Shown: piece after piece, positions 34,281-43,189 of the stretch
How the letters are laid out: each line of letters opens with the position of its first letter
Numbering within the stretch: position 1 is the stretch's first letter
NCBI GenBank assembly: GCA_947627005.1
Contig: CANQUJ010000001.1
Span: 144,600 to 208,599, forward strand
Reading direction: 5' to 3'
Origin: an uncultured Clostridia bacterium
GTDB lineage: Bacteria > Bacillota > Clostridia > Oscillospirales > Ruminococcaceae
DNA: 64,000 nt
Notes under the pieces: generated by a model
Database searches by the model: none
Told to the model about the DNA's origin: nothing
The model's input: only the letters and a program-made list of their open reading frames with translations
Position numbers and translations under genes: made by a program

Positions 34281-34709
34281 ATGAAAAGAGTATATGTAAA
34301 CGAAAAATGGTGTCTCGGGTGTCATCTCTGCGAATATAACTGCGCTTTCGCGAATTCCGGCGAGAGCGATATGGCGAAGGCTTTGAGAAAAAAGGCTATC
34401 CGCCCGAACATCAGAATAGAAGAAGACGGCGACATCAACTTCGCGGTTTCCTGCCGCCACTGCAAAGACCCGATATGCGTTAAAAGCTGCATTACCGGCG
34501 CCCTTTCGATAGAAGACGGCGCGGTAAAGGTCGACCACGACAAATGCGTCGGCTGCCTGACATGCGTTTTGGTCTGCCCCTACGGCTGTATTCGCGAGGG
34601 GGAGAGCGGCGCGGTCCAAAAGTGCGAGCTTTGCCTTAACAACTCTTGCGGAGAGCCCGCCTGCGTAAAGGGCTGCCCCAACCGCGCAATAGTCTTTGAA
34701 GAGAGGTGA
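34281..34709 (+). CDS. 4Fe-4S ferredoxin electron-transfer protein
   Basis: A 142-residue polyferredoxin of the HycB/DmsB type. Four cysteine clusters are visible: CLGCHLCEYNC, CRHCKDPICVKSC, CVGCLTCVLVCPYGC and CELCLNNSCGEPACVKGCP, enough for four [4Fe-4S] centres. It probably carries electrons from the flavin reductase encoded next to the glutamate synthase core. The ATG at 34281 has GGGGAG 9 nt before it, 4 nt past the previous stop. Confidence 0.92.
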   Translation: MKRVYVNEKWCLGCHLCEYNCAFANSGESDMAKALRKKAIRPNIRIEEDGDINFAVSCRHCKDPICVKSCITGALSIEDGAVKVDHDKCVGCLTCVLVCPYGCIREGESGAVQKCELCLNNSCGEPACVKGCPNRAIVFEER

Positions 34710-34713
34710 GAGC

Positions 34714-35946
34714 ATGAAGAATTACGTCATAATCGGAAACGGCGCGGCTGCGGTCGGCGCGATAGAGGGTATCCGCTCGGTCGACAAAGACGGCGGAATA
34801 ACCGTCGTATCCGAAGAAAAACACCACGTCTATTCCCGGCCGCTTATATCCTATCTTTTAGAGGGCAAGACCGACGAAACAAAAATGCTCTACCGCCCGG
34901 CGGATTTTTACGAAAAAAACGGGGCGGAAGTCCTCTTCGGCGAAAAGGCGGTCAAAATCGACCCGGAGGCGAAGAAGGTCACCCTTGAAAGCGGCAAAGA
35001 GCTCTGCTACGATTCTTTGTGCATAGCGACCGGCTCGAGCCCGTTCGTTCCGCCGATAGAGGGGCTTGAGACGGTAAAAAACCGCCGCTCGTTTATGACC
35101 CTTGACGACGCCGAGGCGCTTGAGAGCGCGCTTACCCCCGAGTATTCGGTTCTGATAATCGGGGCGGGGCTTATCGGCCTAAAATGCGCCGAGGGGATAT
35201 TGAACCGCTGCAAGAAGATCACCGTCTGCGACCTCGCGCCCCGCGTTCTTTCGAGTATTCTGGATTCCGACTGCGCCGCGATTATGCAGGCGCATCTTGA
35301 AAAGCTCGGGATAGAATTTCTGCTCGACGACACCGCCGTCAAGTTCGAGGAAAACAGGGCGGTCATGAAGAGCGGCAAGGTCGTCGACTTCGACTTTTTG
35401 GTGACCGCGGTGGGCGTAAGGGCCAACTCTTCGCTCATAAAAGACTGCGGCGGAGAAGTCGACCGAGGGATAGTAGTCGACGAAAGAATGGCAACCTCGA
35501 TCAAAGATATCTTCGCGGCGGGGGACTGTTCGGAGACGACGGATATAACCTCGGGAATAAAAAAGGTTATGGCGATAATGCCGCTGGCGTATATCGGCGG
35601 GCACTGCGCCGGGGTCAATATGGCGGGCGGGGAGGAGACCCTTTGCAACGCCCTGCCGATGAACTCGATAGGCTTCGCGGGGCTTCACTGTATGAGCGCC
35701 GGAAGCTATGAGGGCGAGCTTTACGAAGAAAAAACCGAGGGCGGCGTCAAGCGGCTTTACACCGAAAACAACCTTTTAAAGGGCTTTATGATAATCGGCG
35801 ATATCGACCGCGCGGGAATTTATACCGCGCTTATAAGAAACAAGACCCCGCTCGATTCGCTTAACTTCGAGCTTTTAAAGAAAAGCCCGTCGCTCGCGCC
35901 GTTCGGCAGGGAATATCGCGTAGAAAAACTCGGAGGCGAAGTCTGA
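34714..35946 (+). CDS. FAD-dependent NAD(P)H oxidoreductase of the glutamate synthase operon
   Basis: A 410-residue pyridine nucleotide-disulphide-type flavoprotein similar to NADH:rubredoxin reductases. The FAD loop is IIGNGAAAVGAIEGI, the NAD(P) loop LIIGAGLIGLKCAEGIL, and the second FAD motif IFAAGDCSETTD. There is no redox-active CxxC. In this operon it is the likely NAD(P)H entry point passing electrons through the ferredoxin to the synthase. GAGAGGTGAG precedes the ATG at 34714; the stop overlaps the next start (TGATG). Confidence 0.92.
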   Translation: MKNYVIIGNGAAAVGAIEGIRSVDKDGGITVVSEEKHHVYSRPLISYLLEGKTDETKMLYRPADFYEKNGAEVLFGEKAVKIDPEAKKVTLESGKELCYDSLCIATGSSPFVPPIEGLETVKNRRSFMTLDDAEALESALTPEYSVLIIGAGLIGLKCAEGILNRCKKITVCDLAPRVLSSILDSDCAAIMQAHLEKLGIEFLLDDTAVKFEENRAVMKSGKVVDFDFLVTAVGVRANSSLIKDCGGEVDRGIVVDERMATSIKDIFAAGDCSETTDITSGIKKVMAIMPLAYIGGHCAGVNMAGGEETLCNALPMNSIGFAGLHCMSAGSYEGELYEEKTEGGVKRLYTENNLLKGFMIIGDIDRAGIYTALIRNKTPLDSLNFELLKKSPSLAPFGREYRVEKLGGEV

Positions 35947-36665
35947 TGAAAACAATTGACGCAAAAAACCTTGAATTTTCCGCGCTGAATGATATAATAA
36001 GAGAGTCGGGAGACTGCGTTATTGAAAACTGTCTCGGCCAAAGGTTTATCGCCGCGGGAATGAGCTATCGCAAAATAGCGATTCACGGAACGCCCGGAAA
36101 CGCCCTCGGGGCTTATCTTAACGGCGGAACGGTTGAAGTCTTCGGCAACGCGCAGGACGCGGTCGGGGACACTATGAACGACGGAAAGATCATCATTCAC
36201 GGCTCGATAGGCGACGCAGCGGGCTATGCGATGAGGGGCGGAAGCGTATTCGTTAAAACCGACGCCGGATATCGCGCGGGTATACATATGAAGGCTTATA
36301 AAGAAAAGATCCCCGTTATGGTGATCGGCGGAAGGACCGGCAGCTTTTTGGGCGAATATCAGGCCGGCGGGCTTATCATAGTCCTCGGGCTTAACACCGA
36401 CGGCAAGCCGATCGTCGGGAACTTCCCCTGCACCGGCATGCACGGCGGAAAGCTTTATTTAAGAAGCGACTGCAAGGATATTGCCTTCCCGAAGCAGGTT
36501 ACCGCGAGACCCGCAAGCAAAGAGGATATCGAAGAGATCTCCTCTTATATAGAAGAATACTGCCGGCTTTACGGCGCGGATTACGACGCGCTTATAAATT
36601 CCGACTACACGGTAGTCACGCCGGACAGCAAGAACCCTTATAAACAGATGTACGTTCAAAACTGA
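35946..36665 (+). CDS. Glutamate synthase GXGXG-domain subunit
   Basis: A 239-residue stand-alone copy of the C-terminal beta-helix of the glutamate synthase large subunit (GltB3/GlxC type). Repeated glycine-rich turns are clear: GTPGNALGAYLNGGTVEVFG, NAQDAVGDTMNDGKIIIHG, SIGDAAGYAMRGGSVFVK and GRTGSFLGEYQAGGLIIVLG. It provides the scaffold that joins the amidotransferase and FMN sites. ATG overlaps the TGA of the reductase gene. Together with the four preceding genes it gives a complete split glutamate synthase. Confidence 0.93.
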   Translation: MKTIDAKNLEFSALNDIIRESGDCVIENCLGQRFIAAGMSYRKIAIHGTPGNALGAYLNGGTVEVFGNAQDAVGDTMNDGKIIIHGSIGDAAGYAMRGGSVFVKTDAGYRAGIHMKAYKEKIPVMVIGGRTGSFLGEYQAGGLIIVLGLNTDGKPIVGNFPCTGMHGGKLYLRSDCKDIAFPKQVTARPASKEDIEEISSYIEEYCRLYGADYDALINSDYTVVTPDSKNPYKQMYVQN

Positions 36666-36693
36666 AGACCTTTTATGAAGGAGAAGGATCGCC

Positions 36694-37914
36694 ATGGTAT
36701 ACACCCCCGAAGAAACAATCCAATATGTGGCCGAGGAAGACGTTAAGTTTATACGTCTCGCTTTCGTAGACGTTTTCGGCAGGCAGAAAAACATCTCTAT
36801 CCAGCCGGGAGAGCTTGAACGCGCCTTTAAATACGGCATCGGGGTTGACGCCTCGGCGATAGCGGGCTTCGGCGGGGTAGTAAGATCCGACCTGTTTTTG
36901 CACCCCGACCCTTCTACCCTCGCGATTCTGCCATGGCGGCCGGAGCACGGAAGAGTAGTCAGAATGTTCTGCACCATAACCTACCCGGACGGCAGGGAGT
37001 TTTTGCCCGACACGAGAAGCTTTTTAAAGCGCGCGGTAGAGCTCGCCGAAAAAGAGGGGTACAGCTTCTACATCGGATCGGAGACCGAGTTTTATCTCTT
37101 CAACCGCGACGACAAGGGCAACCCCACCGCCGAGCCCTACGATAACGCCGGGTATATGGACATCGCGCCGGCAGACAAGGGCGAAAACGTTAGAAGAGAG
37201 ATCTGCCTCGACCTTGAGCGAATGGGGATAATCCCCGAAAGCTCTCATCACGCAGAGGGCCCCGGCCAGAACGAGATAGACTTTAAGCGGGCGGACCCCC
37301 TTAAGGCCGCCGACGACGCCGTGACCTTCCGCTCGGTGGTAAGCACCATCGCGGCGAGAAACGGCCTTTACGCCGACTTTTCGCCAAAGCCCATCAAAAA
37401 CAGATCCGGCAACGGGTTCCACATTAAGATTTCGGTCGCGAACAACGAGCGCGGCGAGCTTTTGCCGAAGGTTATCGCCGGGGTTTTAAGGCGGGTGCCG
37501 GATATCACCCTGTTTTTAAACAGCTCGGACGAATCATATATGCGGCTCGGGACTAACAAGGCCCCGAAATACATCACATGGTCGAGCGAGAACCGCTCGC
37601 AGCTTATAAGAATACCCGCGCCGGTCGGCGATTCGCCCGACCTTCGCGCAGCAGAGCTTCGCTCGCCAGATTCTTTGGCCAACCCCTATTTAAGCTTCGC
37701 GCTTATAATCCTTGCGGGGCTCGAGGGGCTTAAAGACGGCGCCGAACTCCCTCTGCCTGCGGATATAGACCTTTACGCCGCCGACGAGCAGACCTTAAGC
37801 CTTTACCGCGCCCTTCCGCACGATATCGACGAAGCGATAAGGGCCGCCAAGGCGAGCGATTTCGTTAAAAAATACGTCCCCGAAAAGATCCTTGAAAGCT
37901 ATTGCTTAAGATGA
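36694..37914 (+). CDS. glnA: Glutamine synthetase, short type I (GlnA-like)
   Basis: A second glutamine synthetase, 406 residues, shorter than the usual ~440. N-terminal beta-grasp: VKFIRLAFVDVFGRQKNISI. Active-site blocks are GSETEFYLF (metal Glu), SSHHAEGPGQNEIDFK, RSGNGFHIKISV (ATP/metal His), ENRSQLIRIPAP and the Glu/Arg strip AAELRSPDSLANPYLSFALI. No Tyr adenylylation loop is apparent. AAGGAG lies 10 nt before the ATG. It sits between the glutamate synthase genes and the ANTAR gene, so GS/GOGAT is coexpressed under one leader. This arrangement matches the clostridial-type GlnA. A function as a regulator-like paralogue cannot be excluded. Confidence 0.9.
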   Translation: MVYTPEETIQYVAEEDVKFIRLAFVDVFGRQKNISIQPGELERAFKYGIGVDASAIAGFGGVVRSDLFLHPDPSTLAILPWRPEHGRVVRMFCTITYPDGREFLPDTRSFLKRAVELAEKEGYSFYIGSETEFYLFNRDDKGNPTAEPYDNAGYMDIAPADKGENVRREICLDLERMGIIPESSHHAEGPGQNEIDFKRADPLKAADDAVTFRSVVSTIAARNGLYADFSPKPIKNRSGNGFHIKISVANNERGELLPKVIAGVLRRVPDITLFLNSSDESYMRLGTNKAPKYITWSSENRSQLIRIPAPVGDSPDLRAAELRSPDSLANPYLSFALIILAGLEGLKDGAELPLPADIDLYAADEQTLSLYRALPHDIDEAIRAAKASDFVKKYVPEKILESYCLR

Positions 37915-37958
37915 CCCCTTTTCTTTTCCTGCGTTTTATTTTATAAGGGGGGATATTT

Positions 37959-38543
37959 TTGGGACTGCGCGAGCAGGTATACAGCGTTCTTTTGGTATCG
38001 AACGCCGAAAAATTCAATAATTCGCTGATATCGGCGCTTCCCGAAAAGAAATATTCGCCGATAAAGATAGTCGCGGGGGTCGGAAGCGCCAAGCGCGAGC
38101 TTTTGGAGCGCGGATACGACATCGTAATCATCAACACCCCGCTGCCGGACGACTACGGCACCCGCCTTGCGATCGACCTTTCGAGCGAGATAGGGCTCGG
38201 GGTTTTGATATTCGTCAAAAGCGAGAATTTCAGCGAGGTATACGACCAGGTCACCGACTACGGGGTATTGACTGTCTCTAAGCCCGCGAGCGGGCAGATA
38301 GTTTTGCAGTCGCTGCTGCTTTTGTGCGCGACGAGGGAGCGGCTTAGAAGAATGGAGCAGAAGACCGCCTCGATAGAAGAAAAGATGGAGGAGATCAGAA
38401 CCGTAAACCGCGCGAAATGGATTTTGATAGACAGCCTTAAGATGAACGAAAACGAGGCTCACAGATATATCGAAAGACAGGCTATGAACCGCTGTCTGAC
38501 AAAAAGGCAGATAGCGGAGGAGATCATAAAGCAATATAAATAA
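37959..38543 (+). CDS. ANTAR-domain RNA-binding antiterminator (NasT/AmiR type)
   Basis: A 194-residue protein with a receiver-like N-terminal domain (residues 8-125), a coiled coil (RRMEQKTASIEEKMEEIRTV) and a C-terminal ANTAR domain from about 138 (NRAKWILIDSLKMNENEAHR, YIERQAMNRCLTKRQIAEEI). In the receiver the phosphoacceptor position reads IINTPLPDDYG, with Asn for Asp, so it is probably not phosphorylated. It starts at a TTG, 6 nt after GGGGGG. ANTAR proteins bind hexaloop hairpins and stop terminator formation. The leader of this same operon offers such a target, so an autogenous nitrogen-responsive circuit is likely. Confidence 0.92.
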   Translation: MGLREQVYSVLLVSNAEKFNNSLISALPEKKYSPIKIVAGVGSAKRELLERGYDIVIINTPLPDDYGTRLAIDLSSEIGLGVLIFVKSENFSEVYDQVTDYGVLTVSKPASGQIVLQSLLLLCATRERLRRMEQKTASIEEKMEEIRTVNRAKWILIDSLKMNENEAHRYIERQAMNRCLTKRQIAEEIIKQYK

Positions 38544-40169
<1,626 letters not shown>

Positions 40170-40175
40170 AAAATC

Positions 40176-40256
40176 AGACGGCAGAATCGGAGAAAGCCGA
40201 AGAAATTTAATCGCCGGCGCGGCGAGCAAATTCCGGTATCCGATTCCGCCGTCTTT
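40176..40256 (+). terminator. Long inverted repeat terminator after pyrG
   Basis: AGACGGCAGAATCGGA (40176-40191) pairs with TCCGATTCCGCCGTCT (about 40240-40255) with a single mismatch, followed by TTTCTT. The ~48-nt loop contains a GC-rich palindrome. The element also abuts the promoter of the next gene. Confidence 0.7.
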
Positions 40257-40258
40257 TC

Positions 40259-40287
40259 TTGACTGCGCCCATTTCGCATGTTATAAT
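40259..40287 (+). promoter_or_regulatory. Promoter of the LRR protein gene
   Basis: TTGACT (40259-40264), 17-bp spacer, perfect TATAAT (40282-40287). Confidence 0.85.
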
Positions 40288-40323
40288 TTCATAAATTAAA
40301 GAATTTTGAGGAGCGGTGATTTT

Positions 40324-41655
40324 ATGAAAAAATATCTTCCGAGCCTTATTTTCGGGACGATCGCGCTGATAGCGGCTGCGGCGCTTTTTGTATATCTTGA
40401 CCGACAGCCGGACAAGACGGCGGGCGACGGCGAGGGCGAAGAAAAGATCCTCGCGATGAAGCTTAAAGACGACGAAAGCGGCTATATCGTAACCGGCCGC
40501 GGTAGCGTAGACGGCGCGGAAATAGTTATTCCGGCCGAATATAAAGGCGTTCCGATAGTCGAAATCGGCGAGCGAGCCTTTCGTGAAGACCGCAGTCTGA
40601 CCTCGATCATAATCCCCGAGACGGTTGAAAAAATCGGCGAGAGCGCCTTTGCGGGGGCCGGGATATCCGAACTTGCCCTGCCCGAAAGCGTTGAAGAAAT
40701 CGGCGACTACGCCTTCTGCCGCTGCGAAAAGCTTGAAAAAGCCGCCCTGCCCAAGGCCGTCGGCAGCTTGGGCGAGCATCTTTTCGAGGATTGCTCAAAG
40801 CTCGTTGAAGCAACATTGCCCGAAAGCTTGACTGTGATTCCAGCGTATATGTTCACCCGCTGCACATTGCTTGAGAGCGTAGTGCTTCCCGCCGAAGTCG
40901 AGTCAATAGGCGAGTATGCGTTTAGCGTCTGCAATTCGCTCAGGCACATCGACCTGCCGAAAAGCGTTAAAACCGTTTCAGACTCCGCTTTCAATATGGC
41001 AAGGCTTGAAGAAATCATTCTGCCGGGCGGGATTAAAGAAATCGGCGCGAATTCGTTTTCGGGAAACCCGCTGACCGAAATAGAATTGCCCGACAGCCTT
41101 GAAAAAATCGGCAGCCGAGCTTTTTTGAATACCGATATCGCAAGCGTATATATTCCGTCTCGCGTTGCCGAGATCGGCTTTGAGGCTTTCGGCGGGAAAT
41201 ACTATTTGTCCGATAACGGCGGGATCTCCGAAATAACCGTCAGCGAGGAAAATTCTGTATATTACAGTTCGAACAACTGCGTTATTATTCGCGAAACGGG
41301 CGAGCTGATTCTCGCGCCGGATCCCGACAGCGTTCCCGACGACGGCAGCATTAAAATCATCGGGCCTTTCGCTTATGCAAACGCCGACGCAGACAGGGTA
41401 TCTATCCCAGAGGGCGTAACGCTTCTGAAAAGCAACGCCGTGTCGGATTTTGACAGGATAGACGAGATTTTGCTTCCCGCAAGCCTCGAAAAGATAGAAG
41501 CGGCGGCAATAAGCGCGGTAGATTCTCACGGAGGATCGGTTGGAAAGATTTTATTCAAAGGTACGCACGATCAGTGGGCGGCGATCGAAAGGGACGAGGA
41601 ATGGCTTTCAGACGCCGACAATGTTTTGCTGATAGACGTCATAGATTTAGATTAA
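40324..41655 (+). CDS. BspA-type leucine-rich repeat surface protein
   Basis: A 443-residue envelope protein. A signal anchor spans residues 5-25 (LPSLIFGTIALIAAAALFVY). From about residue 75 there are consecutive ~23-residue BspA-like repeats with the pattern I-x-x-x-A-F-x-x-x-x-x-L-x-x-I-x-L-P-x-x-V: IGERAFREDRSLTSIIIPET, IGESAFAGAGISELALPESV, IGDYAFCRCEKLEKAALPKA and so on. No sortase motif or C-terminal anchor is seen, so it is probably membrane-tethered by its uncleaved N-terminus. Such proteins bind host or matrix ligands or self-assemble. GAGGAG lies 10 nt before the ATG. It has its own consensus promoter. Confidence 0.85.
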   Translation: MKKYLPSLIFGTIALIAAAALFVYLDRQPDKTAGDGEGEEKILAMKLKDDESGYIVTGRGSVDGAEIVIPAEYKGVPIVEIGERAFREDRSLTSIIIPETVEKIGESAFAGAGISELALPESVEEIGDYAFCRCEKLEKAALPKAVGSLGEHLFEDCSKLVEATLPESLTVIPAYMFTRCTLLESVVLPAEVESIGEYAFSVCNSLRHIDLPKSVKTVSDSAFNMARLEEIILPGGIKEIGANSFSGNPLTEIELPDSLEKIGSRAFLNTDIASVYIPSRVAEIGFEAFGGKYYLSDNGGISEITVSEENSVYYSSNNCVIIRETGELILAPDPDSVPDDGSIKIIGPFAYANADADRVSIPEGVTLLKSNAVSDFDRIDEILLPASLEKIEAAAISAVDSHGGSVGKILFKGTHDQWAAIERDEEWLSDADNVLLIDVIDLD

Positions 41656-41671
41656 AAAGAAGGATTTAATT

Positions 41672-41793
41672 ATGCCAAAAGATTCACAAAAGCAAAAGTT
41701 GAAAAACGCCTGAAATCTGCGTTTAAAAACCTATTCGTCAAAGTTGAGGCTTTGGACAAGATCTTTGTAGAAACGGATAAAGGAGTTAAATAG
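41672..41793 (+). pseudogene. Small ORF with frameshift (possible -1 recoding at G-AAA-AAC)
   Basis: AAGGA lies 7 nt before an ATG that opens a 13-codon frame (MPKDSQKQKLKNA) ending in TGA at 41711. In the -1 frame translation continues as RLKSAFKNLFVKVEALDKIF and ends VETDKGVK at TAG 41791. A heptamer G-AAA-AAC at 41701-41707 lies exactly where a -1 slip would join the two. The joined product would be about 40 residues and lysine-rich. It is either a broken small gene, a sequencing error or programmed frameshifting. I do not recognise the protein. Confidence 0.4.
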
Positions 41794-41866
41794 TAGGCGG
41801 CGAAAAAGAATAAGCGGGGAGGGATGGGCTCTATGCTATCCCCGATTTCCTTTATCTGAAATTATT

Positions 41867-41900
41867 CCCGCCCGCACCGATTTGGCGCAGGCGGGTAGTT
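41867..41900. terminator. Terminator before cotJC (convergent side)
   Basis: CCCGCC (41867-41872) and GGCGGG (41890-41895) form the stem, followed by TAGTTTT on the plus strand. It lies just past the cotJC stop. Confidence 0.5.
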
Positions 41901-41908
41901 TTGCGGAT

Positions 41909-42511
41909 TTACTTTTTTACGTCAAAGCTCGGGTTGAAGGCGTAGAAGTTCTTCGCGTCGAGCTTGTCGGTGACGAGGCGAAGGGCTTCACCGAACCTCT
42001 GGAAGTGGACGATCTCGCGCTCGCGGAGGAATTTGATGACGTCGCGGACGTCCGGGTCGTCGACGAGGCGAAGAATGTTGTCGTAGGTAAGGCGGGCTTT
42101 CTGCTCCGCCCCCATATCCTCGCTTATGTCGGCGATCGGGTCGCCGGTCGATTGGAATATATCCGCGCAGAACGGATAGCCCGAGGCCTGAACGGGGTAG
42201 AGGCCGTTCGTGTGGTCGACAAAATAGGCGTCGAAGCCGCTCTCTTTGATCTCCTTCGGACTCAGGTTTCTCGTAAGCTGATAAACTATCGAGCAGATCA
42301 TCTCCATATGCGAAAGCTCTTCGGTGCCGATGTCGTTTAAAATCGCCTTGACCTCCGGCGTCGGGGCGGTGTATCGCTGCGAAAGATATCTCATCGCCGC
42401 GCCGAGCTCGCCGTCGGGGCCGCCGAACTGGGTTATGATTATCTTCGCGGCGGTCGGGTCGGGCTTCTTTATTTTAACGGGATATTCAAGCTTTTTCTCG
42501 TATTTCCACAT
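41909..42511 (-). CDS. cotJC: Spore coat protein CotJC, manganese catalase family
   Basis: A 200-residue di-manganese catalase-like coat protein. WKYEKKLEYPVKIKKPDP, GGPDGELGAAMRYLSQRYTA (first metal Glu), DIGTEELSHMEMICSIVYQL (Glu and His ligands), ADISEDMGAEQKARLTYDN and REREIVHFQRFGEAL (second Glu/His set) match the family, so catalase activity is plausible. GAGAGGTGAAGAG precedes the ATG. Last gene of cotJABC. It is made in the mother cell and deposited on spores in Bacillus and Clostridium. Confidence 0.95.
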   Translation of the reverse strand: MWKYEKKLEYPVKIKKPDPTAAKIIITQFGGPDGELGAAMRYLSQRYTAPTPEVKAILNDIGTEELSHMEMICSIVYQLTRNLSPKEIKESGFDAYFVDHTNGLYPVQASGYPFCADIFQSTGDPIADISEDMGAEQKARLTYDNILRLVDDPDVRDVIKFLREREIVHFQRFGEALRLVTDKLDAKNFYAFNPSFDVKK

Positions 42512-42524
42512 ATCTCTTCACCTC

Positions 42525-42779
42525 TCAATTTGCCGAAAGTTCCCAAGGGAACGGCCCGTCGACCCAAGCCCAGCGGCTGTCGTTTTGCTCCGACATAACG
42601 CAAAGCGGCCCGTAGGACTTTTCGTACTGCTCTTTTGCCTCTTCGCAAAGCTTCTTGTTTTTATTGTAGAACGCAAGCGCCTCGGCGCAGTCGGGGTGAG
42701 TGTCCAAAAAAAGCGCCGCGTCGGTCACCGCGAAGGAATACATCTGAACTCTCTTTAAAAGCTTCTCTCTGTCGTTCAT
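42525..42779 (-). CDS. cotJB: Spore coat protein CotJB
   Basis: An 84-residue coat protein, recognised from KLLKRVQMYSFAVTDAALFL, DTHPDCAEALAFYNKNKKLC and the C-terminal YGPLCVMSEQ, WAWVDGPFPWE. Start overlaps the cotJA stop (ATGA), so the genes are coupled. It is needed with CotJA for assembly of CotJC in Bacillus. Confidence 0.94.
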   Translation of the reverse strand: MNDREKLLKRVQMYSFAVTDAALFLDTHPDCAEALAFYNKNKKLCEEAKEQYEKSYGPLCVMSEQNDSRWAWVDGPFPWELSAN

Positions 42780-42997
42780 AGCGGTCTCTCCCCCAAAAAA
42801 GGCTTGTCGAGGTCTTCAAAGACCGTTCCTCGGTCGAGAGCGACCGAAGGGTCGTATACGTTTTTCCACTTCTGATATGGCACATAAGCCATTCCGACCG
42901 GGGTTTCCGCGGGGAACGCGCTCATCGTGTTGTTTTTCGGGCAAAGGGGGCAGCTCTTCGCGGCCTCCTCGGCCTCTGCTATATCGGCAAGGTTCAC
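42776..42997 (-). CDS. cotJA: Spore coat protein CotJA
   Basis: A 73-residue protein ending ETPVGMAYVPYQKWKNVYDP, SVALDRGTVFEDLDKPFLGE, the conserved CotJA core. A CPLCPKN motif near the N-terminus is an extra Cys pair. It starts at a GTG with AAAGGA upstream. First gene of the operon; the leader contains a perfect 8-bp hairpin with a T-run 20 nt before the start. Confidence 0.92.
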   Translation of the reverse strand: MNLADIAEAEEAAKSCPLCPKNNTMSAFPAETPVGMAYVPYQKWKNVYDPSVALDRGTVFEDLDKPFLGERPL

Positions 42998-43025
42998 TCT
43001 ATAACCATTCCTTTCAAAAAAAGAT

Positions 43026-43047
43026 CCCGAGGGTTTTGTCCCTCGGG
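43026..43047 (-). other. Terminator-like hairpin in the cotJ leader
   Basis: CCCGAGGG-N6-CCCTCGGG, a perfect stem; on the minus strand ATCTTTTTTT follows. It lies between the candidate sporulation promoter and the cotJA RBS, so it either caps the 5' end of the mRNA or is a second terminator of the TPR gene. Confidence 0.55.
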
Positions 43048-43048
43048 A

Positions 43049-43076
43049 TATACTATGCTCTTCCCGCTTTCGCGGT
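43049..43076 (-). promoter_or_regulatory. Candidate sporulation-sigma promoter of cotJABC
   Basis: On the minus strand CATAGTATA (43057-43049) with AC 17 bp upstream resembles the sigma-K pattern AC-N17-CATAnnnTA; it also fits sigma-E partly. The cotJ operon is sigma-E dependent in Bacillus. Confidence 0.35.
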
Positions 43077-43083
43077 TACAAAC

Positions 43084-43118
43084 GCAGAAAACAGAAATCA
43101 GAGGTCAGAGATCGGAAG
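43084..43118. repeat. Heptamer array 6 (reverse orientation)
   Basis: Minus-strand units CCGATCT, CTGACCT, CTGATTT, CTGTTTT. Inverted relative to array 7. Confidence 0.6.
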
Positions 43119-43159
43119 CAAAAAAGACAGGCAGTGCGGAAAAACCCGACTGTCTGTCT
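43119..43159 (-). terminator. Terminator of the TPR-like membrane protein gene
   Basis: On the minus strand AGACAGACAGT and ACTGCCTGTCT pair with one mismatch, followed by TTTTTT. The upstream arm overlaps array 7. Confidence 0.75.
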
Positions 43160-43189
43160 TCTGCTTTCTGTTATCTGTCTTCCGACTTA
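43149..43189. repeat. Heptamer array 7 (forward orientation)
   Basis: Forward units CTGTCTT, CTGCTTT, CTGTTAT, CTGTCTT, CCGACTT, ending at the stop codon of the TPR-like gene. Confidence 0.6.
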
